A stretch of DNA of 15,630 bases from Vibrio sp. (GCA_007124475.1 SLFB01000329.1:1-15630); one strand, 5' to 3'. Shown: positions 1 to 7,472, counted from the first letter of the stretch. Numbers and translations: made by a program. The notes: a model not told the origin generated them from the letters alone.

Positions 1-121
1 GGGGACTATGAGAGCCATCCGTGGCTCTCACCAAAGGCCAGCCTACGGCTGTTCAAATTTGTTCCAGACAAATTTGTCACTCACTTGCCGCCTACCTGCA
101 ACTCCAAGTTGTTTGGGTATA
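1..121. repeat. ERIC repeat copy 1, cut by the left window edge
   Basis: The right terminus reads TTGTTTGGGTATA and ends at 121; the element continues left beyond the window. Its reverse complement matches the start of the copy at 7475-7672 over 121 positions with two differences, including 115 consecutive identical bases (7-121 against 7475-7589). The terminal part (TATACCC, then GGAGTTGCAG and GGCGGCAAGTGAGTGA) resembles the end of the enterobacterial repetitive intergenic consensus as I remember it. As in copy 3, a block of about 70 bp with three small hairpins follows the GTGAGTGA segment, and the window begins at the end of that block. The repeat stops 15 bp before the stop codon of the DeoR-family gene. 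In Vibrio cholerae the neighbour on this side is, from memory, glmS; that cannot be checked here. Confidence 0.85.
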
Positions 122-136
122 AGTAGATATTCATCA

Positions 137-898
137 TTAAGCTCGAATCACTCGCACTTGATGTGATTCAATTTGTTGACAGTGATCATCGCTAAGATCG
201 CTATCCGTCACTAGGACATGAATGCGATTCCAAGCAAGTTCTAAATTGGGGATTTTGCGACCAATTTTTTCTGATTCAATCATGACGATCACTTCACGCG
301 ATACTTCTGCCATCACTTTACTTAAGCCAGTTAATTCATTGAACGTTGTCGTTCCACGTTCAAGATCAAGACCATCCGCACCAATAAATAACTGATCAAA
401 ATCGTAAGAACGCAACACAGATTCGGCCACCTGGCCTTGAAACGATTCAGAATGTGTATCCCAAGTGCCACCCGTCATTAATAAGGTTGGCTCGCTCTCT
501 AACTCATTCAGGGCATTCGCCACGTGTAACGAGTTGGTCATCACAACTAAGCCACGTTTATCGTTTAATTGCTGAATTAATGCTGCCGTGGTACTACCGC
601 TATCAATCACAATGCGGTTATGATCTCGGATCAACTTCGCCGCCTGCTTAGCCAGCTCTAATTTTCGAATCGAAACTTTTTCATTAAGTTCATCGGCCAT
701 CACTTCTTTTGGTAAGGCAATGGCACCACCATAACGCCTTAACAAAAGACCATTGGTTTCAAGCGAAGCGAGATCCTTTCTAATAGTGACTTCTGAAGTG
801 GAAAACTGTTGAGAGAGAGCTTCGACACTTACTTCACCTTGTTCATTCACTAAGCTAGCAATAGCGTGTCTTCTAAGCTGGGTGTTACGTTTCGACAT
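137..898 (-). CDS. DeoR-family transcriptional regulator (SrlR/YgbI-like)
   Basis: This is a 253-residue DNA-binding regulator of the DeoR family, which senses a phosphorylated sugar or sugar derivative. The N-terminus (about 1-57) is the DeoR winged helix-turn-helix, with the recognition segment TSEVTIRKDLASLE followed by the RRYGGA wing. The C-terminal sensor domain carries the phosphosugar-binding DSGSTT motif at 99-104 and the later GADGLD and TTFNE segments, much as in the sorbitol regulator SrlR. The frame is open further upstream to a GTG at 943, but the ATG at 898 gives the normal family start (MSKRNTQLRRHAI) with an AAAGAA stretch 9 nt upstream. The gene is divergent from pykF across about 425 bp. 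TTTCG half-sites surround its predicted promoter, which suggests autoregulation. The ligand is unknown. Position next to glmS in related vibrios would fit a role in amino-sugar control, but that is inference. Confidence 0.9.
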   Translation of the reverse strand: MSKRNTQLRRHAIASLVNEQGEVSVEALSQQFSTSEVTIRKDLASLETNGLLLRRYGGAIALPKEVMADELNEKVSIRKLELAKQAAKLIRDHNRIVIDSGSTTAALIQQLNDKRGLVVMTNSLHVANALNELESEPTLLMTGGTWDTHSESFQGQVAESVLRSYDFDQLFIGADGLDLERGTTTFNELTGLSKVMAEVSREVIVMIESEKIGRKIPNLELAWNRIHVLVTDSDLSDDHCQQIESHQVRVIRA

Positions 899-916
899 GA
901 TTGGCAATTCTTTATG

Positions 917-973
917 TTTCGTTTCGAAATATATTATAATCACTTCGAAACATTTCCGTCCATTTATTTCGAT
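917..973. promoter_or_regulatory. TTTCG-repeat operator at the DeoR-family gene promoter
   Basis: Several TTTCG half-sites or their complements are packed here: TTTCG at 917-921, the palindrome TTTCGAAA at 922-929, CTTCGAAAC at 943-951, a TTTCC variant at 954-958 and TTTCG at 967-971. DeoR-family regulators such as AgaR and GlpR are known to bind arrays of TTTCG or TTCG half-sites. The array covers the predicted minus-strand promoter, so the likeliest reader is the adjacent regulator repressing itself. Binding by this protein is inferred. Confidence 0.55.
933..962 (-). promoter_or_regulatory. Predicted promoter of the DeoR-family gene
   Basis: On the minus strand a perfect TATAAT lies at 938-933, with TGGACG (4 of 6 matches to TTGACA) at 962-957, 18 bp upstream. 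The start of transcription would fall near 926, inside the TTTCGAAA palindrome, which fits repression by a protein bound there. Confidence 0.5.
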
Positions 974-1323
974 ACAAAAAATTAATAAATAGCGCTAAAA
1001 CCTTGTCCTAAGACAAGTCTTAAACCGTGATATTGATAGAATTAGGTGATAGAATCCGCACCTGAAAAGAAAAAAAATTACAGAAGATTATGAAATATTC
1101 TTACCACAATGCGACTATTTCTGCGTTGTGGCGCTGTTTGTGAAACTTCAGCTCAGATAAATAGTTATAAAATGACTAAATCTGTTGAAAGACTTTCAGC
1201 CTTAGAGTAACAAACTTGTCTACCTTTGCTGAGCAAAAGAATCGGCTCACAACATTCAAGTTCACTTTAGGGCTAGTTACTTTTTAAATTCATCTTAAAT
1301 TTATTTACCGGAGAGCACTTTCC
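974..1323. other. Upstream region of pykF, no gene
   Basis: I see no credible coding sequence here. From left to right it holds a perfect 6-bp inverted repeat (CTTGTC at 1002-1007, GACAAG at 1012-1017); a 10-bp hairpin with two G-U pairs at 1104-1131 (loop 1114-1121); and the dyad TGAAAG-A-CTTTCA at 1186-1198. A weak promoter-like pair follows: TTCACT at 1261-1266 and TTAAAT at 1284-1289, 17 bp apart, each 4 of 6 matches. The Shine-Dalgarno sequence GGAGAG lies at about 1310-1315. The real pykF start of transcription cannot be placed by eye. Confidence 0.5.
1186..1198. promoter_or_regulatory. Cra-like dyad upstream of pykF
   Basis: TGAAAG-A-CTTTCA is a perfect inverted repeat. Read on the minus strand from 1200, GCTGAAAGTCTT matches 10 of 12 positions of the Cra (FruR) consensus RSTGAAWCSNTW, but misses the central CS pair. 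Cra is known to repress pykF in E. coli by binding near its promoter. The spacing differs by one base from a typical Cra palindrome, so this is only a candidate. Confidence 0.3.
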
Positions 1324-2736
1324 ATGAAAAAGACCAAAATCGTTTGTACGATTGGCCCTAAAACTGAATCTGTAGAGAAATTAACTGAGCTAGTAAACGC
1401 TGGCATGAACGTTATGCGTCTTAATTTCTCTCACGGTGATTATGTTGAGCACGGTACTCGTATCGCTAACTTCCGTAAAGTAATGGAAAACACCGGTAAA
1501 CAACTAGCGATTCTACTCGACACCAAAGGTCCTGAAATCCGCACCATCAAATTAGAAAATGGTGATGATGTTGATCTTGTTGCTGGTCAAGAGTTTACTT
1601 TTACTACTGACACTTCTGTTGTCGGTAATAAAGACATCGTGGCCGTTACTTACGCCGGTTTTGCTAAGGACTTAACAGCAGGCAATACCATTTTGGTTGA
1701 TGATGGCCTGATCGAGATGGAAGTTTTAGCAACGACTGAAACCGAAGTAAAATGTAAAGTACTGAACAACGGTGCGCTTGGCGAAAACAAAGGTGTTAAC
1801 CTTCCTGGTGTTTCAGTTAACCTTCCTGCCCTATCAGAAAAAGATAAGAACGACCTAAAATTTGGTTGCGAACAAGGTGTTGACTTCGTTGCTGCCTCTT
1901 TCATTCGTAAAGCGTCTGATGTTCAAGAGATCCGTGAAATTCTTACCGCTAATGGTGGTGAAGGCATCCATATCATCTCTAAAATTGAAAACCAAGAAGG
2001 TGTGGATAACTTCGACGAAATTCTTGAGCTTTCTGATGGTATCATGGTTGCTCGTGGTGACCTAGGCGTTGAGATCCCTGCTGAAGAAGTTATCTTTGCA
2101 CAGAAGATGATGATTGAGAAATGTAATCGCGCACGTAAAGTGGTAATTACTGCAACTCAAATGCTAGATTCTATGATTAATAATCCACGTCCAACACGCG
2201 CTGAAGCGGGTGACGTTGCTAACGCAGTAATGGACGGTACTGATGCGGTCATGCTATCTGGTGAAACCGCTAAAGGTAAATACCCAGTTGAAGCGGTGAC
2301 TATCATGGCGCAAATCGCCAACCGTACCGATTCAGCACTGAAAGCTGAGCTTGGCTCTCGTTTAGACAGCCCACGTCTACGCATTACTGAAGCAGTATGT
2401 AAAGGCGCGGTGGATACTGCTGAGAAACTAGCAGCACCATTAATCGTTGTCGCAACTGAAGCGGGTAAATCAGCTCGTTCAGTTCGTAAATACTTCCCAA
2501 CCGCCAACATCATTGCGGTAACTACCAACTCAAAAACAGCGGCTCAACTTGTACTGAGCAAAGGTGTGACTCCTGTAGTTGTTGATTCTATTGAAAGCAC
2601 TGATGACTTCTACCGTTTAGGTAAAGAAATCGCTCTAGAATCAGGCCTAGGTAAAAAAGGGGATATCGCGGTAATGGTTTCAGGTGCACTGGTTGCTTCT
2701 GGTACAACTAACACGGCATCTGTTCACGTTCTATAA
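1324..2736 (+). CDS. pykF: Pyruvate kinase I (fructose-1,6-bisphosphate-activated type)
   Basis: This cytosolic glycolytic enzyme transfers phosphate from phosphoenolpyruvate to ADP, giving pyruvate and ATP. The protein has 470 residues, the length of E. coli PykF, and matches it from the first residue (MKKTKIVCTIGP). Visible active-site elements are Arg32, the potassium ligands Asn34, Ser36, Asp66 and Thr67, the catalytic Lys220 in ISKIENQEG, the metal ligands Glu222 and Asp246 (ARGDLGVE), and the TATQMLDSM segment. The C-terminal domain (about 345-470) is complete and ends in GALVASGTTNTASVHVL, the region that binds the allosteric sugar bisphosphate in type I enzymes. GGAGAG stands 8 nt before the ATG. 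The gene is monocistronic: a strong terminator follows 27 bp after the stop codon, and the next gene is convergent. Control by Cra is plausible but unproven. Confidence 0.97.
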   Translation: MKKTKIVCTIGPKTESVEKLTELVNAGMNVMRLNFSHGDYVEHGTRIANFRKVMENTGKQLAILLDTKGPEIRTIKLENGDDVDLVAGQEFTFTTDTSVVGNKDIVAVTYAGFAKDLTAGNTILVDDGLIEMEVLATTETEVKCKVLNNGALGENKGVNLPGVSVNLPALSEKDKNDLKFGCEQGVDFVAASFIRKASDVQEIREILTANGGEGIHIISKIENQEGVDNFDEILELSDGIMVARGDLGVEIPAEEVIFAQKMMIEKCNRARKVVITATQMLDSMINNPRPTRAEAGDVANAVMDGTDAVMLSGETAKGKYPVEAVTIMAQIANRTDSALKAELGSRLDSPRLRITEAVCKGAVDTAEKLAAPLIVVATEAGKSARSVRKYFPTANIIAVTTNSKTAAQLVLSKGVTPVVVDSIESTDDFYRLGKEIALESGLGKKGDIAVMVSGALVASGTTNTASVHVL

Positions 2737-2763
2737 TAAACGAGCTGCGGGTTATTGATTATC

Positions 2764-2790
2764 AAACGGGGCTTATGCCCCGTTTTTTTT
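2764..2790 (+). terminator. Intrinsic terminator of pykF
   Basis: A 9-bp stem (AAACGGGGC at 2764-2772, GCCCCGTTT at 2777-2785) encloses the loop TTAT and runs into eight consecutive T (2783-2790). It ends pykF. The A-rich left side could also slow minus-strand transcription leaving the cyclase gene, whose stop codon is 17 bp away, although the minus-strand T tract is short. Confidence 0.92.
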
Positions 2791-2806
2791 ATCGCCAGTG
2801 TAAACG

Positions 2807-4678
2807 TTATTCGTCAGCGCAACCTTGCTTATGTAAACGATCATTTAATAACGTTGAGATCTGGTTTCTTCCCGCTCGCTTCGCCTTATATAACGCCATA
2901 TCGGCGTATTTATACGATTGGGTAGCATCTTGGCTTAAGTCGGTAATGCCAGCGCTAATGGTCACTGATAGCTGATCGTTGTTAGCTACAGCCACTCGTA
3001 ACTGCTCACTGATCCACTGCGCTTGTTGCACCGATGTTTCAGGCATGATCACGGCAAATTCTTCACCACCAATACGCGCGATAAAATCTTGTTCACGGAA
3101 GTGGGTCATTAATAATTTGGCAACGAGCATGATCACGCGATCCCCTTGATCATGTCCTTGTTCATCATTAACACGTTTAAAGAAATCAATATCTAATAAG
3201 ACTAAGCAACAAGTAGAACTATCGACTTGTGCTTGTTGTAATGCTTGCTGATTTAATTCAATTTCAAACTTACGCCGATTCCAAAGCTGAGTTAAGCTGT
3301 CTTTTTCGCTTAATTCTCGTAACTGATTTTCGAGTCGCTTGCGTTCGGTAATGTCGACAATGGAAGTGATATAGTAGCTAAGGTGTCCCGCTTCCATAAT
3401 GCCTTGAATACGGATCATAACCGTTGCGGTTTGGTTATGATGAGCATGAGATAACTCAAGCTCTCCCTGCCAATTGTGCTCTTTATTGAGCACATGAAGT
3501 ACGTCGGATAGCAAGGCGATACCTTGTTGCAACAATATCGTTTTTAGTCCATGTTGACCAATAAGTTGCGTTTTAACTAAGCCAGTTAAACGCTCAAATT
3601 CACGATTAACCATCATCACGTGATGATTTTTATCCGCTATCATCACTGCCGTCATGCCATTTAATGCGGCTCGGGCTAATTTACTTTCGATACTACGCCG
3701 ATAATAGTGTAAGAACATCGACAAAATCGGCAAAGCAAATAAAACCACCATCAATAATATAAATAGCGCTTCTTTGATCAAATCGTTCAGATCGCGTTCA
3801 GCGCGTATCGCTAATTCCTGCGGTGTCAGATTGATAAGCAAATAAAGAGGTTGTTCAGCCGGTAAAGTCATTCGAGTAAATACCAGCAAATGCTGGTTTT
3901 CCATATGATATCCAATACCGTCAGACTGCATTGCTTGCCAGGTATTAGGAAACGATTCACTCACGCTCACTGACAGGGAAAACGGTTTTTGTAACGAAGA
4001 TTGTGCTAACGCATGGCTAATCAGCACACCATGGCTAGTAATGATCTCTGGTTGTAGATCTGAGTGTAAAGAGTAACGCATACGCTCAACTAGTCGCCAC
4101 AAATCAACTTCCATGACTAGATAACCATAACGTAACCCAAAAACCATGACTGGTGTAATCAAGTGCATGGTTGGTGTCGCATCCTGATTATCTAAGCCCC
4201 AAATGGCGATCTCATCATCAGCCAACGCCTCTGCCATTGCTAGCCAAGCGACATCGGAAGTGGTAGTAAAGTCTTGACCAGATAATCGTGCCGCTGTATT
4301 CACAGCAGGTTGGTACACCACCCCAACTTTGGCCTGACCTTGATTATCAACAAAGGTTATCGAGTGATACCATTTTTGATAATGGGCTACTGAGCTAAAA
4401 GCCTCTTCCAATAAACGTTGATTGGTTAGCGTTGGCGAAAAGGCATAATCACAAGTGCTTTGACTATGTGCTAATAAGTGGATAATCGAGAACAGCTGAT
4501 CTTGAATATTGGCGTATTCTCTAACGCTATAAGACAACTGATTTGAAGCTTGCTGCTTAGCATGACTAAGGTGGGTCTGGTTGATATGTTGGTAGCGCTG
4601 AGCATAATACAGCCAAAGGCATGCAACTACTGCTAAACAGGTTATGAGAAAAAAAGTCATCGTTTTGGATAATCTCAT
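2807..4678 (-). CDS. Membrane-anchored PAS-GGDEF diguanylate cyclase
   Basis: This inner-membrane signalling protein (623 residues) is predicted to make cyclic di-GMP from two GTP. A first membrane helix spans about 7-26. A periplasmic sensor region of some 275 residues follows, probably a Cache-type fold (inference from layout only). A second helix spans about 303-325, then a PAS domain with its PAC tail at 333-447 (VNREFERLTG; ITSIVDITERKRLE). The GGDEF domain covers about 452-610 with DSLTQLWNRRKFE, DIDFFKRVND and the active-site loop GGEEF at 537-541. The product-inhibition motif RxxD (Arg528-Asp531) lies exactly five residues before GGEEF, so both catalysis and feedback inhibition look intact. 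There is no EAL or HD-GYP domain. It has its own extended -10 promoter; yggE lies upstream on the same strand across a half ERIC repeat. The ligand and the trait controlled are unknown. Confidence 0.93.
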   Translation of the reverse strand: MRLSKTMTFFLITCLAVVACLWLYYAQRYQHINQTHLSHAKQQASNQLSYSVREYANIQDQLFSIIHLLAHSQSTCDYAFSPTLTNQRLLEEAFSSVAHYQKWYHSITFVDNQGQAKVGVVYQPAVNTAARLSGQDFTTTSDVAWLAMAEALADDEIAIWGLDNQDATPTMHLITPVMVFGLRYGYLVMEVDLWRLVERMRYSLHSDLQPEIITSHGVLISHALAQSSLQKPFSLSVSVSESFPNTWQAMQSDGIGYHMENQHLLVFTRMTLPAEQPLYLLINLTPQELAIRAERDLNDLIKEALFILLMVVLFALPILSMFLHYYRRSIESKLARAALNGMTAVMIADKNHHVMMVNREFERLTGLVKTQLIGQHGLKTILLQQGIALLSDVLHVLNKEHNWQGELELSHAHHNQTATVMIRIQGIMEAGHLSYYITSIVDITERKRLENQLRELSEKDSLTQLWNRRKFEIELNQQALQQAQVDSSTCCLVLLDIDFFKRVNDEQGHDQGDRVIMLVAKLLMTHFREQDFIARIGGEEFAVIMPETSVQQAQWISEQLRVAVANNDQLSVTISAGITDLSQDATQSYKYADMALYKAKRAGRNQISTLLNDRLHKQGCADE

Positions 4679-4715
4679 AACCTAATTCATCTGTACTTTA
4701 TAATTCAAAGCGCGA

Positions 4716-4724
4716 ATTATAACA
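4716..4724 (-). promoter_or_regulatory. Extended -10 promoter of the diguanylate cyclase gene
   Basis: The minus strand reads TGTTATAAT (4724-4716), a perfect extended -10 element of the TGnTATAAT type. No good -35 box is visible at 16-18 bp, which is common for extended -10 promoters. The transcript would start near 4709, leaving a leader of about 30 nt. The gene therefore probably does not depend on read-through from yggE. Confidence 0.6.
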
Positions 4725-4776
4725 GTATTTCACGATTGCTGAACAAAAAACTAGCTATATGTATAAATTCACACCA

Positions 4777-4843
4777 ATAGACTATGTGATTGGGGCGAAC
4801 GAACGTAGCCAACACCCCTGCAGCTTCAAGTAGGAAGGGTATA
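4777..4843. repeat. ERIC repeat copy 2, half element
   Basis: The 67 bp match the right-hand part of copy 3 (7606-7672) at 64 positions. They include the ATTGGGGCGAACGAACG core and the GGAAGGGTATA terminus. The other half is missing: the sequence left of 4777 does not resemble the GGAGTTGCAG/GGCGG arm. The element ends 8 bp from the stop codon of yggE and lies between yggE and the cyclase gene. It is probably a deletion remnant. Confidence 0.8.
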
Positions 4844-4851
4844 ATGCCATT

Positions 4852-5550
4852 TTAATGATGCAATTGATAAATCACATCAACCCTATCCCGTATCACCAGC
4901 GTGGCATCTTGGTAACTATCATTAACGGCGGCGCTATCAGCCATAGCGACGGAACGCATCATGATCGGCTGAGGATTGTTGGCACTGTATTCAATCCGCC
5001 ACACTTGACCTAACTTAACCTTAAAGCCTTTTGCTAATGACGCGGCTTTTTGTTCAGCATCTTTAATCGCGGCGATTCTCGCTTGCTGCTGATACTTGTC
5101 CTGTTGACTGACTTTCAGTTGTACATTGTCTATTTGATTAATCCCCTGAGCCAAAGCAAGATCCAAATACTGATTGAGCGCACTAAGCTGTTCAACATCT
5201 ACCGTCACACTTCTCTGGGCCCGATAACCAGTCAGCTCTGGTTGCGCTGATGATGGATAATGATACTGCGGAGTAATGGATAAGTTAGAGCGAGTAATAT
5301 GTTCATTTTTTACTCCCAAGCGCTTGAGCTGATCAATAAAGTTGGTCACAGCCGTATCCACCGCGGCTTTTGCTTGCTCGGCATTGAGGGTCGTTTCCAC
5401 CACTCGCACCGAGAATTGTGCGCGATCCGGTTGAGCGACCACTTCACCATAGCCGGTGGTTGCTATATGGGGAAAATGAATAGGTTGAGCATAGAGACGA
5501 GGAGCGATTAACGCGAATGAGATTACCAACCACTGAGCTAGCCATTTCAT
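4852..5550 (-). CDS. yggE: Periplasmic SIMPL-domain (DUF541) protein, YggE-like
   Basis: This is a predicted secreted protein of 232 residues. Residues 1-21 form a signal peptide (MKWLAQWLVISFALIAPRLYA) with a cut before QPIHF. The rest is one SIMPL domain, opening with the family's GYGEVVAQPDRAQFSVRV strand pair and containing the TGYRAQRSVTV and DAEQKAASLAKG segments. The frame is open to 5577, but the ATG at 5550 has AAGGA 9 nt upstream and starts directly with the signal peptide, so I prefer it. Its place beside argP and argO is the same as in E. coli, where YggE has been linked to oxidative-stress protection; its biochemical activity is not settled. A half ERIC repeat lies just after the stop codon, and I see no clear terminator. 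Confidence 0.88.
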   Translation of the reverse strand: MKWLAQWLVISFALIAPRLYAQPIHFPHIATTGYGEVVAQPDRAQFSVRVVETTLNAEQAKAAVDTAVTNFIDQLKRLGVKNEHITRSNLSITPQYHYPSSAQPELTGYRAQRSVTVDVEQLSALNQYLDLALAQGINQIDNVQLKVSQQDKYQQQARIAAIKDAEQKAASLAKGFKVKLGQVWRIEYSANNPQPIMMRSVAMADSAAVNDSYQDATLVIRDRVDVIYQLHH

Positions 5551-5636
5551 AATACTGATCCTTAATGATGAAAACATCTGATGTGTAAGTGATGTCTGGA
5601 TGATTGACAGCCTCCGAACCGCTTAGCATTGCAGGT

Positions 5637-5754
5637 TATAGCCAAACAACTTGGAGTTGCAGCTAGGCGGTAACTACATCACCATAGACACAGTATGAAC
5701 TTGGGGTGAACGAACCTAGCCAACGCCGCTTCAGCTGCAAATAGACAAGCTACA
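5637..5754. repeat. ERIC repeat copy 4, full length but decayed
   Basis: This 118-bp stretch carries both arms in the usual order: TATAGCC, then AACTTGGAGTTGCAG and CTAGGCGG, a middle part unlike the other copies, then TTGGGGTGAACGAACCTAGC and a worn right end. It lacks the block of about 70 bp found in copies 1 and 3, so its length is close to the usual ERIC size of about 127 bp. It lies between yggE and argP. Its divergence suggests an older insertion than copies 1 and 3. Confidence 0.78.
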
Positions 5755-5823
5755 TCATAAGTGAATTGACGCTCATTCTCTGCCCATAACCAATAAACTG
5801 ACATACTTTTGACTGTTTTAAAT

Positions 5824-6720
5824 TTACTGTGGTAAATGGGCACGAGCATAGTGAACAATATCAGCCGATAGCTGCGCCAAAATGCCCATCTCTAACAACC
5901 AATGATGCCAATACATCCTATTGGTTATCGATAAACCAGGGGTAATATCAACCAGTTGTCCACTGGCTAACTCTTGCTCAATTTGCAGGCGAGGTATTAA
6001 ACAATACGCTAATCCTGCGCAAGCTAACGCCACAAAAGCTTCCGAACTTCCCACTTTATGGTTGATTCTCAGCTCACCATCAATAGCAAAATGCTGCTTT
6101 AAGAATTCTTTGTGCTGAGTATCTTGCATATCAAAAGCCACAGAAGGGGCATTGAGCAGGCTGTCAGCATTCACCCCCTCAGTGAAATAACGCGCAATAA
6201 AACTTGGGCTGGCAACACATAAATAATCCATTTTCCCTAAATACTCGGCTCGGCAACCGGCTAGAGCGTGTTTTTCTAAACTGATTGCTCCCACCACTTC
6301 GCCATTTTTCATTTTTTCAATCGAACGAGATTCATCTAAGATCGAAAAGTGAAAGGCTACGTTTCCCTTCTTCATAATTGGCTCTAATGCTGGAATCACC
6401 CAACTTGCCAAACTATCGGCATTGGTTGCAATGGATAAGGTTACCGGGCGAGCTAACGTATCGTTTAACAGCTCTGGCATGGTCTCTTGCTCTAGTAATA
6501 ACACTCGACGATAAAGACCCAGTAATTTTTTACCAATCAAGGTGGGCTTAGGTGGCGAACAGCGCACCAAAGCGGGCTGAGCAATAAATTTCTCTAGTTG
6601 TTTAATCCGCTGTGAAACCGCTGACTGGGAAATACACAGTTTTTCCGCTGCACGCTCAAAGCTGCCATATTGTAGTACCGCATCTAATGCTGCTATCCAT
6701 TTGTAATCTAAGCCACGCAC
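5824..6720 (-). CDS. argP: LysR-family regulator ArgP (IciA)
   Basis: ArgP is a cytoplasmic LysR-type regulator. In enterobacteria it activates the arginine exporter gene argO when arginine (or canavanine) is bound, and lysine blocks this. The protein here has 298 residues. The winged helix-turn-helix occupies about 5-60, with the recognition part AAEKLCISQSAVSQRIKQLEK closely matching E. coli ArgP. The effector-binding domain follows (about 90-298), with a PKPTLIGKKLLGLYRR linker helix before it. I place the start at the GTG at 6720 (protein MRGLDYKW): GGGAGAG stands a few bases upstream, whereas the longer frame begins at an unsupported TTG. It is divergent from argO over a 122-bp gap, the arrangement expected of a regulator and its target. 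No clear terminator is seen downstream. Confidence 0.94.
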   Translation of the reverse strand: MRGLDYKWIAALDAVLQYGSFERAAEKLCISQSAVSQRIKQLEKFIAQPALVRCSPPKPTLIGKKLLGLYRRVLLLEQETMPELLNDTLARPVTLSIATNADSLASWVIPALEPIMKKGNVAFHFSILDESRSIEKMKNGEVVGAISLEKHALAGCRAEYLGKMDYLCVASPSFIARYFTEGVNADSLLNAPSVAFDMQDTQHKEFLKQHFAIDGELRINHKVGSSEAFVALACAGLAYCLIPRLQIEQELASGQLVDITPGLSITNRMYWHHWLLEMGILAQLSADIVHYARAHLPQ

Positions 6721-6842
6721 TCTTCTCTCCCTGTTCAAAATAATAAGCAAAACTTATTTGATATTAAAATTATTAATTATACTAATCAAACAACTCTGAG
6801 TATCTTGCGGCCATTATTTGGCATTCTATTAATGAGACTACT
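6721..6842. promoter_or_regulatory. argP-argO divergent control region
   Basis: The gap holds a perfect inverted repeat AATAAG-CAAAA-CTTATT at 6742-6758, which contains a T-N11-A LysR box (T6744, A6756); it is the best candidate ArgP site. Two -10-like elements overlap on opposite strands: TATAAT on the minus strand (6781-6776, for argP) and TATACT on the plus strand (6778-6783, for argO). Neither has a good -35 box, which fits an activator-dependent argO promoter. Binding is inferred from position and symmetry. Confidence 0.5.
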
Positions 6843-7472
6843 GTGAACTTCTGGATATTGCTACAAGGCTTCGGACTCGGGGCAACTATGATTATCCCCA
6901 TCGGAGCGCAAAACGCTTACGTATTAAATCAAGGTATTAAACGTCATCACCACTTAACAACCGCCACTATTTGTAGTGTATTGGATGTTATTTTTATTTC
7001 ACTGGGCATCTTCGGCGGCGGAGCATTGCTATCAAAAAATGAAAGCTTATTGATTGCCGTGACCTTAGGAGGGATTGCTTTTTTAACCGTCTATGGACTA
7101 CTTGCTTTAAGAAGTGCTTTCAAGCCAGCAGCACAGCAAGAAACCTCCACCGAGGTGGTAGCACGAGGTAAGCGCACGGTAATTCTTGGCGCACTCGCGG
7201 TAACGGTACTCAATCCACATTTGTATCTCGATACCGTCGTCATTTTAGGCTCTATCGGTGGTCAATTTGAAGGTAATGATCGCATCTCATTTGCTATCGG
7301 CACCATGATTGCTTCCTTTGTGTGGTTCTATTCTCTGTCAATTGGTGCTGCCAAATTGGGTCCAACCTTATCTAAACCTAAGGTCAAAAAAGGAATCGAT
7401 CTGGTGATTGCAACGATGATGTTTACGATTGCTTTCTTACTCGCGAATAATCTTCAGCAATATTGGCACTAA
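6843..7472 (+). CDS. argO: Arginine exporter ArgO (LysE family)
   Basis: This inner-membrane exporter of arginine and related basic amino acids belongs to the LysE/ArgO family and has 209 residues (E. coli ArgO has 211). The N-terminus carries the family signature: QGFGLGATMIIPIGAQNAYV, then LNQGIKRHHH. Hydrophobic stretches at about 4-24, 38-62, 67-86, 115-138, 147-170 and 184-204 give the expected five or six membrane helices. The conserved VTVLNPHLYLD segment near 118-128 matches the NPH motif of the family. The start is a GTG with only a weak GAGA upstream. Divergence from argP supports ArgP-controlled expression. The stop codon is 2 bp before ERIC copy 3, and no separate terminator is visible. 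Confidence 0.94.
   Translation: MNFWILLQGFGLGATMIIPIGAQNAYVLNQGIKRHHHLTTATICSVLDVIFISLGIFGGGALLSKNESLLIAVTLGGIAFLTVYGLLALRSAFKPAAQQETSTEVVARGKRTVILGALAVTVLNPHLYLDTVVILGSIGGQFEGNDRISFAIGTMIASFVWFYSLSIGAAKLGPTLSKPKVKKGIDLVIATMMFTIAFLLANNLQQYWH

Noticed and set aside
1..121. Transposon end or attachment site
   Set aside because: The TATACCC/GGGTATA ends with conserved inner arms fit ERIC repeats; no transposase, integrase or target duplication is visible.
1229..1249. TGAGC/GCTCA inverted repeat near pykF
   Set aside because: Five-base arms ten bases apart are expected by chance in a gap of this size.
2157..2528. 123-residue open frame on the minus strand
   Set aside because: It is antisense to the catalytic core of pykF, of low complexity (Ala/Ser/Val-rich), and is explained by codon bias of pykF.
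6721..6750. Ten-residue N-terminal extension of ArgP from a TTG
   Set aside because: A strong Shine-Dalgarno sequence precedes the GTG at 6720, and the extension has no match to the family start.
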